Notes: a model not told the origin generated them from the letters alone. A stretch of 64,000 bases of DNA from GCA-2401155 sp045047085 (GCA_045047085.1 JASFYT010000042.1:7220-71219); one strand, 5' to 3'. Positions 26,115-35,280 are shown, counted from the first letter of the stretch. Numbers and translations are program-made.

Positions 26115-26162
26115 TTGTAACGCAACAATAAAGTCACAGATTCGTGAATTAAGACGTTACAA
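26115..26162. promoter_or_regulatory. Inverted repeat upstream of exporter 2
   Basis: TTGTAACG (26115-26122) and its exact reverse complement CGTTACAA (26155-26162) flank 32 bases in the gap before the exporter at 26189. It could be a regulator-binding pair or a hairpin in the leader. No such pair is seen before exporter 1. Confidence 0.35.
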
Positions 26163-26188
26163 TATTTCTAATTGGCTTGGAAAAATAC

Positions 26189-28417
26189 ATGATTAACGGC
26201 TTTGGCCTGGAAAAAATTGGTTTGGTTGCCCTACGAAAACCACTCTCATTTTCTGTCCTAATTGTGATCGTTACGTTAATTGCTGCCTTTGGAGTAACGC
26301 GACTGGAGTTTTCCGGGGCAAATATCGACATATTGCGCGATGGCTCTGTAGAAATCGAAAATTACGATACCCTGCTGACCAACTTCCGTGACTTTAACAA
26401 CGACGCTGTCGTCCTGATACGCACCAAAGATCTGGCGACCGTCAAAGGCATTGAAACTTACCGCGATATCCACTTTGAATATCAATTCAGTGAGCGTGTC
26501 GAAAGCATATTATCCCTTTTTTCCCTCGTTACCTATGAGGAAAAAAATGGCGGCTGGGGAACTGCCGTTCCGTCTGAATTTAATAACGATGAAGAAGTCC
26601 GTGTGTTTTTGGAGCAATTGGTAAAAAACATTCCAAACGCGAGCGCATTGATCGCAGATGATTTGAACTCAGCGGTGATGGTGGTTTATGCAAAAGCCAG
26701 TGCGGTTGACGATAAGCGCATCCGCGATACGGTGAAAGAATTCGAGGGTATTGCCCAGGAATTCGAAGATGAAAATACTAAAATATCGATTGCCGGACAG
26801 CCTGCCATCAGAGCAGGTATGATCTACAGCATTGTTAGTGATTTGAGCTTGTTGGTGCCTCTGGCTGCTCTATTTTGCGCGGTGCTGTCCTTTTTGATAT
26901 TCCGAAATTTTTATGCAATGGCGCTTTGCACACTGCCAACCGTTGTCTCGGCAATCTGGTTTTTGGGCGCCATGGGATTGCTTGGAATTGAACTGAACTT
27001 CCTTACCAACATACTGCCGGTATTGCTGATCGTCATCATCTTTGCCGATACACTGCATTTATATTTGAAATGGGAAAAACTGGCGACCACAGGCATTGAT
27101 CCATTTGTTGCCCTTAAAGACGCCGTTAAAATGGTTGGCCCGGCCTGTGGCCTCTCAAGCCTGACTACCGCCATTGCACTTGGTTCACTCACATTCAGCG
27201 GCAATCTCGGGTTACTTGAACTTGGAACAATCGGTGCAATATCCATATTGGTATGCTTTATTACTGTAATTGCCGGACTGCCCCTTGCAACCTATTGGCT
27301 GCTGAAAACCGGCTTTAGACCAAAAAACGCCTCGGCTTCCCGGCTTTCCGTGCTTGCAGATCCCGCCATAAAACTGATGAAAAACCGGGTAGTGATTTTG
27401 GGCACGGGTCTCGCTCTGTTGATTGTTGGCTTATATGCACACGGTTCAATCGAAAGCCGTTTCCGTTTGGTAGATTATCTAGCCACCCAATCACAAATCG
27501 CCGAGAGTGAGGGATACATAGACAAGCAATATTCAGGCACTACGCCCTTATTTGCCATATTCGATGTGGACAAGAATTTCGCTTTACTAAGCGAGGAAAA
27601 CACGACGGCCTTTTACAAGGTGCTTGATCTCGTCAACACAACATTTGAGGCCACCTCATCTTATTCTCTGGCAGATTTTGCTAAAGAAGTAGAAAAAGGC
27701 GGGGGCATCATAAACGAATCCGACATTGATGAATTACCCCGCTACCTCACCAGTCGTTTCATTTCCGAAGATAAATCACAGATTTTGATCACAATATTCT
27801 CGTCCGCCAACACTTCAGCCAAACAAATCCAGATCATGCTGGCTAAACTCAATGTGGTACTGAAAAAGGAAGGGCTGGACGAAAGGGTTATCATAACAGG
27901 GTATCCGGTATTATCAGGTGTGGTTGCCCCTCGTTTGATGAATAATCTGCGCATCAGTCTGATCATCGCTGTTGGCCTTGCAATTGCGGTTCTGATGATC
28001 GCCACACGTTCAATTCGCTTGGGGTTTGCTTGTCTGGTACCAAATCTGCTGCCCATATTGTCGGTAGAGCTGGTGCTTTGGCTAGTGGGAATTCCGCTTA
28101 ATATGTCAATTACAGTTGCGCTGACGGTAGCCTTTGGTATTGCTGTGGACGATTCTATTCACTTGGTGAACCAGTTCATGATCAATCGGGAGGCAGGCCA
28201 GGATGGTGAATCGTCCGTCATAGACGCCTTGCACGAGGTCACCCCAGCGCTGGTTTCCACCACAGTAATTTTATCCGCAGGGCTGGCAATTATGCTGTTT
28301 AGCACTCTGCCGGCCCTTTCAGTCTTCGCGTTAGTGGTTATATTAACACTGCTATTTGCATTGTTATGCGATATTTTATTGCTGCCAGCCCATTTGTTGA
28401 GTTTGAAACACAAGTAA
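26189..28417 (+). CDS. MMPL/RND-superfamily exporter (module 2)
   Basis: The ATG at 26189 with GGAAAAA upstream gives 742 residues. The protein has the same twelve-helix, two-loop architecture as the exporter at 19110-21389: shared GFGLEKIG near the start, D287 in TM4 (IIFADTLHLYL) and D654/D655 in TM10 (AFGIAVDDSIH), with PNLLPILSVELVL before it. Sequence outside these parts has diverged, especially in the periplasmic loops, so the two copies may carry different cargo. The protein belongs to the COG1033/MMPL group of proton-driven inner-membrane exporters; the substrate is unknown. A small secreted gene follows 17 bases after the stop, as in module 1. Confidence 0.88.
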   Translation: MINGFGLEKIGLVALRKPLSFSVLIVIVTLIAAFGVTRLEFSGANIDILRDGSVEIENYDTLLTNFRDFNNDAVVLIRTKDLATVKGIETYRDIHFEYQFSERVESILSLFSLVTYEEKNGGWGTAVPSEFNNDEEVRVFLEQLVKNIPNASALIADDLNSAVMVVYAKASAVDDKRIRDTVKEFEGIAQEFEDENTKISIAGQPAIRAGMIYSIVSDLSLLVPLAALFCAVLSFLIFRNFYAMALCTLPTVVSAIWFLGAMGLLGIELNFLTNILPVLLIVIIFADTLHLYLKWEKLATTGIDPFVALKDAVKMVGPACGLSSLTTAIALGSLTFSGNLGLLELGTIGAISILVCFITVIAGLPLATYWLLKTGFRPKNASASRLSVLADPAIKLMKNRVVILGTGLALLIVGLYAHGSIESRFRLVDYLATQSQIAESEGYIDKQYSGTTPLFAIFDVDKNFALLSEENTTAFYKVLDLVNTTFEATSSYSLADFAKEVEKGGGIINESDIDELPRYLTSRFISEDKSQILITIFSSANTSAKQIQIMLAKLNVVLKKEGLDERVIITGYPVLSGVVAPRLMNNLRISLIIAVGLAIAVLMIATRSIRLGFACLVPNLLPILSVELVLWLVGIPLNMSITVALTVAFGIAVDDSIHLVNQFMINREAGQDGESSVIDALHEVTPALVSTTVILSAGLAIMLFSTLPALSVFALVVILTLLFALLCDILLLPAHLLSLKHK

Positions 28418-28434
28418 CAACCGAGGAACTTCAC

Positions 28435-28992
28435 ATGGTCTTGCGCCGCACCATAATTAAATTTGCAACAGCTTTATCCTTGATATTTGCAGCTCAGTTC
28501 ACATTGCCGACGGTGTTTTTATCCCAAGCAAAAGCGGAAAAGATGAAAATTGCCAGTCTTGCTGGCAGTTGGCGCGGCCGCGGTACGGTTAAAACTAGCC
28601 TGAAAGGAAAAAAGGAAAGTATCCGTTGCAGGCTGACAAACCGGGATAACAAGAGCTCATCCAAAATGACGATCTTTGGAAACTGCAGCGTTGGAAATTT
28701 TCTGTTACCGGTCAATGGCTGGATAAAGCGCGAAGGCAAAGGAAATTCTTACAAGGCGTCACTGTTCAATTCACTCGCCAGAATGAGTTCCAATTTCTTT
28801 GCAGGCAAGATCAAGGGTAAGAAATTAGGCCTGAACTATAAGGGCGTAGACAATAAAACCAAAGAGCGCGTCCACGCCAGTATCACAATCATCCACAAAA
28901 GCGCCAGTAGCTTTGATCTACAAATAAAACGTGCAGATCCCGACAGCAAAAAACAGTTCAATGTCGGGACCATAAAGTTCAAAAAGAAATAG
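28435..28992 (+). CDS. Small secreted RGRG-type protein, partner of exporter 2
   Basis: The ATG at 28435 with GAGGAAC upstream gives 185 residues: a signal peptide (about 1-34), GSWRGRG (44-50), KGKKES, cysteines C65 and C84, GKIKGKKL and the C-terminus GTIKFKKK. The order, the 19-residue cysteine spacing and the tail match the protein encoded at 18543-19091, which is probably a diverged paralog. The protein is strongly basic and likely periplasmic. The close spacing to the exporter suggests that the two are translated together and act together. The family is unnamed to my knowledge. Confidence 0.75.
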   Translation: MVLRRTIIKFATALSLIFAAQFTLPTVFLSQAKAEKMKIASLAGSWRGRGTVKTSLKGKKESIRCRLTNRDNKSSSKMTIFGNCSVGNFLLPVNGWIKREGKGNSYKASLFNSLARMSSNFFAGKIKGKKLGLNYKGVDNKTKERVHASITIIHKSASSFDLQIKRADPDSKKQFNVGTIKFKKK

Positions 28993-29009
28993 CTTCGGAT
29001 ATATCTGCG

Positions 29010-29034
29010 TTCAAGGCTGAGAGTAGCCTGTGAA
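29010..29034. terminator. Bidirectional terminator candidate between partner 2 and eno
   Basis: TTCA-AGGCT-GAGAGT-AGCCT-G-TGAA forms a hairpin of nine pairs with one bulged G in the 51-base convergent gap. No long T-run follows on either strand, so the strength is uncertain. Confidence 0.4.
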
Positions 29035-29043
29035 CCATAATAA

Positions 29044-30315
29044 CTACCGCAGGACAGAGCGCCCAGCATAAACTGCAGCCTTGCCAAGTTCTTCTTCAAT
29101 ACGCATCAATTGATTATATTTCGCCAGACGATCAGAACGAGACAGCGAGCCTGTTTTGATCTGGCCGCAATTGGTAGCAACCGCAAGATCAGCAATTGTT
29201 ACATCCTCGGTTTCCCCTGAACGGTGAGACATAACGGCGGTATAGCTGGCCTTATAGGCAGTAGCCACCGCATCCAGAGTTTCTGACAACGTGCCAATTT
29301 GGTTGACCTTGATAAGGATAGAGTTCGCAACCCCCATCTTGATACCATCCGTCAGTCGCTGGGTATTGGTTACAAACAAATCATCGCCGACCAATTGGCA
29401 ACGATCACCGACCATATCAGTTGATATTTTCCAGCCATCCCAATCATCTTCCGCCATACCATCTTCAACGGAGATAATCGGATATTTATCCACCAATTCA
29501 GTGAGATATCCGGCCATTTCTTCGGAGGAGAGCGAACGCCCCTCACCTTTCAGTTCATATTTGCCGTTTTCATAAAATTCGGTCGCAGCACAATCGAGAG
29601 CCAGATACACATCTTCGCCCGGTTTGTACCCAGCTTTCTCAATAGATTTCATAACAAAATCGAGAGCATCAGGAGCACTTTTCAGATCAGGGGCGAAGCC
29701 ACCTTCATCGCCAACATTGGTATTGTATCCGGCGTCTGAAAGTTCTTTTCGAAGCGTATGAAACACCTCGGAGCCCATCCGCACGGCTTCAGAGAACGTA
29801 TCCGCACCAACAGGCATAATCATAAATTCCTGAAAATCGATAGGGTTATCTGCATGTTCCCCACCATTGATGATATTCATCATTGGCACAGGCAATACAT
29901 GAGCATTTGGTCCGCCAATATAGCGATATAGGGGCAAGCCAGAAGCCTCTGCCGCGGCTTTTGCCACAGCCATTGAAACTCCAAGTATAGCATTGGCACC
30001 CAATTTGGATTTATTGGCAGTGCCATCAAGATCAATCATTGCACGATCAACCAACAACTGGTCTTCTGCTTCCATATCAAAAATTTCTTCGATGATCGTA
30101 TCATTCACCGCAGCAACGGCTTTCAATACACCCTTGCCCAAGTAACGGCTTCCCCCATCGCGAAGCTCCACGGCCTCATGCGCACCGGTAGATGCACCAG
30201 ACGGTACGATCGCCCGCCCAAACGAACCATCTTCCAGCCGAACATCAACTTCGACGGTTGGATTACCCCGACTATCGAGGATTTCGCGAGCTTTGATATC
30301 AATAATGGCGGTCAT
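29044..30315 (-). CDS. eno: Enolase
   Basis: Enolase converts 2-phosphoglycerate to phosphoenolpyruvate in glycolysis. The 423-residue protein shows all main signatures: AREILDSRGNPTVEVDV near the start, SGASTGAHEAVELRDG, NIINGGEHADN (about 150), metal ligands in LALDCAATEFYE and SVEDGMAEDDWDGW (near 287), the catalytic lysine region ILIKVNQIGTL and SHRSGETED. The length is standard. It ends the minus-strand set that begins with pyrG, although the LprI-like gene on the other strand separates it from kdsA, so it has its own promoter. Confidence 0.98.
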   Translation of the reverse strand: MTAIIDIKAREILDSRGNPTVEVDVRLEDGSFGRAIVPSGASTGAHEAVELRDGGSRYLGKGVLKAVAAVNDTIIEEIFDMEAEDQLLVDRAMIDLDGTANKSKLGANAILGVSMAVAKAAAEASGLPLYRYIGGPNAHVLPVPMMNIINGGEHADNPIDFQEFMIMPVGADTFSEAVRMGSEVFHTLRKELSDAGYNTNVGDEGGFAPDLKSAPDALDFVMKSIEKAGYKPGEDVYLALDCAATEFYENGKYELKGEGRSLSSEEMAGYLTELVDKYPIISVEDGMAEDDWDGWKISTDMVGDRCQLVGDDLFVTNTQRLTDGIKMGVANSILIKVNQIGTLSETLDAVATAYKASYTAVMSHRSGETEDVTIADLAVATNCGQIKTGSLSRSDRLAKYNQLMRIEEELGKAAVYAGRSVLR

Positions 30316-30531
30316 GGGGAATCTTTCAGTTTTGGAAGTTGTTGCTCACTTTTACCCAAGCTTTGTGACAAGCGCAAAGGGTTGAACAAAATAAATCAAA
30401 AATAGAGGACATAATTTATTCATGTAAAAACCAGAATTTCGCCATGATTTGAACCATTCGCAGCCCGAATCCGATTCTAACAATAGCTCATGGTTAATAG
30501 AGCATTAATTGCACGGGGAGAGGAAAGCGTC

Positions 30532-30903
30532 ATGCAGAGGATTAAATCAAGATACTTGGACAAAAAGGGACTTGCAGCGGTATTGTCACTAACAGCGGCG
30601 GCATTATTTTTGCCGGGAAGTGCCAGTGCGCAACCAATTCAATGCGGCAGCGCCATTGAACCCACTGAACTGGAAATCTGTAATAATGAAGATTTGACAG
30701 TACTTGATGAGCAAATGTCACGGCTAAACTCAGTGCGTAAAATATCGTTCACCAATCAACCCAAGTTCCAAAGCGCTTCTGAAGACACTCACCTATGGGT
30801 CGAAAAGCGCAATCTATGCGGATTGGATGCCAGTTGTATTGAGTTGCGTTATTACGAGCGCATCTATGAACTGAGCAAGCGCCGCACGCTTTGGGCATTA
30901 TAG
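30532..30903 (+). CDS. LprI-like (DUF1311) secreted protein
   Basis: The ATG at 30532 with AGAGGAAAG upstream is preferred over the ATG at 30490, because it gives a normal signal peptide ending in SASA (about residue 34). The mature part of about 90 residues has the LprI N-terminal pattern: C..(A/S)..(P)TELEICN, LDEQMSRLNS, LWVEKRNLCG and C.ELRYYERI, with four cysteines likely paired. Some LprI domain proteins inhibit lysozyme. The gene sits alone between eno and kdsA and overlaps the end of the convergent kdsA by six bases. Confidence 0.82.
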   Translation: MQRIKSRYLDKKGLAAVLSLTAAALFLPGSASAQPIQCGSAIEPTELEICNNEDLTVLDEQMSRLNSVRKISFTNQPKFQSASEDTHLWVEKRNLCGLDASCIELRYYERIYELSKRRTLWAL

Positions 30904-31749
30904 GTTTGTGCCGCTTAGAGGCGACAACGACTTAACAAGGTCGTCAATAGCCTTCATCTGCACCAAAAATGGTTCTAATTGGTCCAGCGCCAAGGCGCTT
31001 GGTCCATCGCATTTGGCATTGTCTGGTTCGGGGTGCGCTTCCAGGAACAGGCCGGCAATGCCAATAGCCAGTCCGGCGCGGCCAAGTTCGCCAACTTGAT
31101 GGCGACGCCCGCCGGAGGCCTCAGAGTCTGGATTTCGCATCTGTAACGCATGGGTCACATCAAAAATCAAAGGCACATTGCCGCTATCAGCTTTCATAGT
31201 GTTAAAGCCCAACATGTCCACCACCAGATTATCATAACCAAAACATGCACCGCGCTCACACATGATCAGCTTGTCATTGCCGCATTCACGGAATTTTTCC
31301 ACCACAAACTTCATTTGCTGCGGGCTCATATTTTGCGGTTTTTTGATATTGATAATGGCACCAGTCTTTGCCATCGCGTTTATCAGATCGGTCTGGCGAG
31401 CAAGAAATGCCGGTATCTGAATGATATCGCAAACTTCAGCCACGGGTGCCGCCTGCGCAATCTCATGCAGATCGGTGATAATCGGCACGTCAAATGTGGC
31501 CTTAACCTCAGCCAGAATTTTTAAACCTTCATCCATGCCCGGTCCCCGAAAAGAATGGATGGAAGAACGGTTGGCTTTGTCAAAAGATGCTTTGAAAATA
31601 TAGGGGATACCGAGTTTGTCCGTCACCTTTTTATAATGCTCGGCAGCAGCCATTGCCAGGTCACGGGACTCGATAACATTTATGCCACCAAACAACACCA
31701 TTGGAAGATGGTTCCCGATGTTAAAATTATTTAGTTGAATGATTTCCAT
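30898..31749 (-). CDS. kdsA: 3-deoxy-8-phosphooctulonate synthase
   Basis: KdsA condenses arabinose 5-phosphate and phosphoenolpyruvate to Kdo 8-phosphate for the lipopolysaccharide inner core. The 283-residue TIM-barrel protein shows FKASFDKANRSS with the PEP-binding residues (near 54), FRGPGMDEGLKILAEVK, ITDLHE, QIPAFLARQTDL and KKPQNMSP (about 137), and a late DVTHALQ. Its N-terminal loop reads GGINVIESRD where many homologs have GPCVIES. It follows the VOC gene by eight bases and is part of the pyrG-DUF1801-VOC-kdsA run. Confidence 0.96.
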   Translation of the reverse strand: MEIIQLNNFNIGNHLPMVLFGGINVIESRDLAMAAAEHYKKVTDKLGIPYIFKASFDKANRSSIHSFRGPGMDEGLKILAEVKATFDVPIITDLHEIAQAAPVAEVCDIIQIPAFLARQTDLINAMAKTGAIINIKKPQNMSPQQMKFVVEKFRECGNDKLIMCERGACFGYDNLVVDMLGFNTMKADSGNVPLIFDVTHALQMRNPDSEASGGRRHQVGELGRAGLAIGIAGLFLEAHPEPDNAKCDGPSALALDQLEPFLVQMKAIDDLVKSLSPLSGTNL

Positions 31750-31757
31750 GATATCTC

Positions 31758-32618
31758 TTACTTCTCAACAAAGGCGAGGACGGCGCCTTGCCCTTCGGCA
31801 GGCTGCACAACAATGCGCGGTCCAATTTTTCTGAATTCGACATTATTGCTCTTAAGAACATGAATTGTTTTTTCCAAAGAACTTACCAGAATATCAAATG
31901 CCACAAATTCCAATCCACGATCAAAACGTTCTCGTTCGATCCCGTAAAAACCACTCAGGCCATACCTGTTCATCACCGATAAGATGCCGTTTGGAGCCTG
32001 AAAATCAAGGCCAAAAGAGTGGGAGTTCGGATCACGTTGGCCGGTAACCCGTTGCAGATAATACTGAAAATCTGAGGGAACCGGTTCAAACATCGTAATG
32101 CGTGCAAGAGCCAGAGCACCATTTTCATGAGCTGTCTGGGCTTTAGCAAATTTAGGCGTCCCATCTGGCCGTTCAATTAAAAACAGGGTTGCATCAGGCG
32201 CACGTTCATCCAACACAAATGCGCCAATCACACTAAGGCCCGGACGCTTCACCTTCACCAGCTTCCCGGTATTATACCCAAGTTTAGCAAATTGTTTTCT
32301 CTCGGCACGTGCATCTTTGCCGAGGAAGACTGCCATCGAGAACCCGTTCTCACCCTTGCGAAAACGATAAGCTGCATCCCTGCGTAAAAAAGTATTTCCC
32401 TTGATTTCATTGGCCTCAACCGTTTCGCGGTGGCCTATAGCCAACGGTTCAAGGAACGTGCCATTTTCAAAGTTTACACAACAATTTTCAGTGCCAAAAC
32501 TATGGCGGGCATCATCTGCCACCATAAACCCAAGTTCAGAATACCGCGCACGCGCAACATCCAGATCAGGAACGGGTAACACAATATGATCGATTTTTCT
32601 CGGGGTAAGTTTGCTCAT
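31758..32618 (-). CDS. VOC (glyoxalase-like) family protein
   Basis: The protein starts at the ATG at 32618 (MSKLTPRKIDHIVLPVPDL); an in-frame ATG at 32657 directly behind the upstream stop is also possible and adds 13 residues. The 286-residue product has an N-terminal glyoxalase-like domain (about 8-130, with RYSELGFMVADDARHSFGTEN and FLEPLA) and a second related half (from ITMFEPVPSDFQYYLQ). The substrate is unknown. It lies between the DUF1801 gene and kdsA on one strand with very short gaps, a position known for VOC genes in Hyphomicrobiales. Confidence 0.85.
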   Translation of the reverse strand: MSKLTPRKIDHIVLPVPDLDVARARYSELGFMVADDARHSFGTENCCVNFENGTFLEPLAIGHRETVEANEIKGNTFLRRDAAYRFRKGENGFSMAVFLGKDARAERKQFAKLGYNTGKLVKVKRPGLSVIGAFVLDERAPDATLFLIERPDGTPKFAKAQTAHENGALALARITMFEPVPSDFQYYLQRVTGQRDPNSHSFGLDFQAPNGILSVMNRYGLSGFYGIERERFDRGLEFVAFDILVSSLEKTIHVLKSNNVEFRKIGPRIVVQPAEGQGAVLAFVEK

Positions 32619-32658
32619 GAATAGTTTTTGCCCGTTTTCCTTGAGCAACACAAGCATG

Positions 32659-33084
32659 TCATTTTGCCGTACTTAATTTTCTTGAATGATAGGTCAATGC
32701 CATCCCCAAACAATGACTAAGAGCCTCCTCAGGCAAGACTTCTTTCGAACTAAACAGCAGCGTCCGATTGGCCTTGAACATAAATTCATCGGGATAAAGT
32801 TCACGGAACTCTTCAACCAGCGTCGTCGTGCAAATAAAATAGGCCGCATAGTCTGTTGTATCATCGCCCGTTGCATCAATGCGAATGGTGCTGCCGGATT
32901 TCGGCCTCACGGTCACATAGCTGGGTTGCCCCCATTTGAGGACTTCCTGCACCTCGCCCACACCATCGGCTTTTTTCGCCGCTGCAAAGATCATTTCACG
33001 CAAAGACAACAGTTTGCCACGCACTGCTTCAGGATAAGCGTTGAAAATCTTCTCAATTGCCAGATCTTTAAAAGGCGTAGCCAT
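32659..33084 (-). CDS. DUF1801 (YdhG-like) protein
   Basis: The 141-residue protein has the YdhG/frataxin-like fold features of DUF1801: LREMIFAAAKKADGVGEVQE, LKWGQPSYVT (about 49-58), a strand pair with GSTIRID and the FICTTTLVEEFRELYPDEF helix near 85. The function is unknown. It starts two bases after the pyrG stop and ends just before the VOC gene, so it is surely co-transcribed with pyrG. No signal peptide is present. Confidence 0.85.
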   Translation of the reverse strand: MATPFKDLAIEKIFNAYPEAVRGKLLSLREMIFAAAKKADGVGEVQEVLKWGQPSYVTVRPKSGSTIRIDATGDDTTDYAAYFICTTTLVEEFRELYPDEFMFKANRTLLFSSKEVLPEEALSHCLGMALTYHSRKLSTAK

Positions 33085-33086
33085 GA

Positions 33087-34721
33087 TTACACCAGCCTGC
33101 TTTGCTCCATCGCCGCCTCAATAAAGCTGGCAAACAACGGATGCGGATCAAACGGTCGCGATTTCAACTCTGGATGATACTGCACCCCGATAAACCAGGG
33201 ATGCACATCACGGGGATATTCAATTGTTTCGGGCAAAATACCATCCGGCGACATGCCAGAAAAAACCAAACCGGTTTTTTCAAGAGCGTCTTTGTAATCG
33301 ATATTCACCTCATAACGATGGCGATGGCGCTCGGAAATCTCAGTACGGCCATAGATGTCAGAAATCAATGTATCTGCTTTCAAGGAAGCTGGATAAGCAC
33401 CAAGACGCATGGTTCCGCCCATATTGCCTTGTTCTGCACGTTTCTCCAGTTGATTACCCTTGAGCCATTCGGTCATCAAACCAACAACCGGTTCGCCTGT
33501 TTTTCCAAATTCCGTGGAGGAGGCATTTTCATTGCCACCGAGCGAGCGAGCCGCTTCGATCACCGCCATCTGCATACCGAAGCAAATGCCAAAATATGGA
33601 ATTTTATGCTCCCTCGCATATGTAACTGCTTTAATTTTTCCTTCAGCACCGCGTTCGCCAAAGCCACCGGGAACCAATATCCCATCCACATCACCCAGAA
33701 GCTCGCCGGGATCGTCCTTATCGAAAACGTCTGACTCAATCCATTTCAGATTCACCCGTGTATTGTTGGCAATGCCCCCGTGTTGCAGCGCTTCAATCAG
33801 GGATTTGTAGGCATCTTTCAACACAGTGTATTTGCCAACAATGGCAATATTTACTTCACCTTCGGGGTTATGAATTTTTTCGGAAATCTCTTCCCACATC
33901 TTCATTTGCGGTTTTGGTGCAGGATCAATACCGAAGGCATTCAGCACTTCCTGATCAAGACCTTCTTTGTGATAGGTCATCGGCACATCATAGATGGATT
34001 TGGCGTCAAGCGCCTGTATCACAGCCGTTTCGCGCACATTACAGAACAAGGACAACTTCCGCCGTTCTTCTTTTGGGATTTCACGATCTGCGCGCACTAG
34101 CAAGATATCCGGTTGAATACCGATAGAGCGCAATTCCTTGACCGAGTGCTGGGTCGGCTTGGTTTTCAATTCGCCCGCCGTTGGTATCCAAGGCATCAAC
34201 GTCAAATGTACATAAATGCAGCCACCACGCGGCAAATCATTACCCAACTGGCGTATGCTTTCAAAGAATGGCAGGGCCTCGATATCGCCAACCGTGCCGC
34301 CGATTTCCACCAGAACGAAATCATAGTCCTCATTGCCATCAAGAACGAATTCTTTGATCTGGTTGGTCACATGAGGAATAACCTGCACTGTCGCGCCCAG
34401 ATAATCACCACGCCGTTCTTTGGCAATGATGTCCTGATAAATGCGCCCGGTAGTGATGTTATCCTGCTGATTCGCAGGTCGCCCGGTAAACCGCTCATAG
34501 TGACCAAGATCGAGATCGGTCTCGGCCCCATCGTCGGTTACAAAACATTCACCGTGCTGATAGGGCGACATTGTGCCCGGATCAACGTTGAGATAGGGGT
34601 CGAGTTTTCTCAGCCGCACCTTATAGCCACGCGCTTGGAGGAGTGCTCCAAGTGCAGCAGATGCAAGACCTTTTCCGAGGGATGAAACCACACCGCCTGT
34701 TATAAATACATATCGCGCCAT
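33087..34721 (-). CDS. pyrG: CTP synthase (glutamine hydrolysing)
   Basis: PyrG converts UTP, ATP and glutamine to CTP. The ATG at 34721 gives the universal start MARYVFITGGVVSSLGKG, and the frame's further extension to 34781 is discarded. The 544-residue protein has the synthase domain (about 1-267, with DPYLNVDPGTMSPYQHGE and EIGGTVGDIE) and the class I glutamine amidotransferase domain (about 290-540), whose nucleophile cysteine lies in YFGICFGMQ and whose His-Glu pair lies in GVQYHPELKSRP. It leads the run with the DUF1801, VOC and kdsA genes; secG lies upstream, separated by a terminator. Confidence 0.98.
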   Translation of the reverse strand: MARYVFITGGVVSSLGKGLASAALGALLQARGYKVRLRKLDPYLNVDPGTMSPYQHGECFVTDDGAETDLDLGHYERFTGRPANQQDNITTGRIYQDIIAKERRGDYLGATVQVIPHVTNQIKEFVLDGNEDYDFVLVEIGGTVGDIEALPFFESIRQLGNDLPRGGCIYVHLTLMPWIPTAGELKTKPTQHSVKELRSIGIQPDILLVRADREIPKEERRKLSLFCNVRETAVIQALDAKSIYDVPMTYHKEGLDQEVLNAFGIDPAPKPQMKMWEEISEKIHNPEGEVNIAIVGKYTVLKDAYKSLIEALQHGGIANNTRVNLKWIESDVFDKDDPGELLGDVDGILVPGGFGERGAEGKIKAVTYAREHKIPYFGICFGMQMAVIEAARSLGGNENASSTEFGKTGEPVVGLMTEWLKGNQLEKRAEQGNMGGTMRLGAYPASLKADTLISDIYGRTEISERHRHRYEVNIDYKDALEKTGLVFSGMSPDGILPETIEYPRDVHPWFIGVQYHPELKSRPFDPHPLFASFIEAAMEQSRLV

Positions 34722-34783
34722 GGGATTAAATCCTAACAGTAGACATTCGATTCGGATACAAAAAAACGCATTATCCCACAAAA

Positions 34784-34811
34784 AATACGCCTCTGTTTCC
34801 AGAGGCGTATT
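34784..34811 (-). terminator. Rho-independent terminator after secG
   Basis: A perfect 12-bp stem AATACGCCTCTG/CAGAGGCGTATT with a four-base TTTC loop lies between secG and pyrG. On the minus strand it is followed at once by a T-rich stretch (34783-34779), a textbook terminator for secG. Confidence 0.88.
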
Positions 34812-34847
34812 AATTCGGGGTAAGCCCGGAATTCTTAAGTTATGATC

Positions 34848-35219
34848 TTATTGGCTGGTCGGAACCTGAGGTTCATCACTCGTAGTCGGCGCACCTTGAG
34901 GACGAAGCTGATCCAAAATACCTGAACCACCGCCACTTTCTTCGGTTGCAGCCGGGATACGGTCCAACACACTGCCGGATTCAGAATCATATTTGGCCAT
35001 AACACCAAGGGTAAGTGACGTTACAAAGAATGCAGCGGCCAAAAATCCGGTGGTGCGCGTTAGCGCGTTAGCAGCACCACGCGCTGACATAAAGCCACCG
35101 CCACCGCCGCCGCCTCCACCGCCCATGCCCAGTGCGCCACCTTCGGAACGCTGCAACAAGACGGTTGCGACCAACGCCACAACGACCATCAAATGGATTA
35201 CAATGATTACGGTTTCCAT
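34848..35219 (-). CDS. secG: Protein-export membrane protein SecG
   Basis: SecG is the small subunit of the SecYEG translocon. The ATG at 35219 gives 123 residues: TM1 (METVIIVIHLMVVVALVATV), the LLQRSEGGALGMG motif, a run of ten or so glycines (about residue 34-43), then GFMSARGAANALTRTTGFLA leading into TM2 (about 58-75), and a Pro/Ser/Gln-rich tail. The conserved order is typical for alphaproteobacteria. The glycine run is encoded by near-identical GGN repeats (about 35095-35126) and could slip. tpiA lies upstream on the same strand. Confidence 0.95.
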   Translation of the reverse strand: METVIIVIHLMVVVALVATVLLQRSEGGALGMGGGGGGGGGGFMSARGAANALTRTTGFLAAAFFVTSLTLGVMAKYDSESGSVLDRIPAATEESGGGSGILDQLRPQGAPTTSDEPQVPTSQ

Positions 35220-35280
35220 TAATTTACCTGACCAATAATTTAGTAGAATTGAATAGGATGGCCCAAATATTGAAAAATGG

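Noticed and set aside
34113..34685. 190-codon plus-strand frame inside pyrG
   Set aside because: Shadow of the strongly conserved CTP synthase frame.
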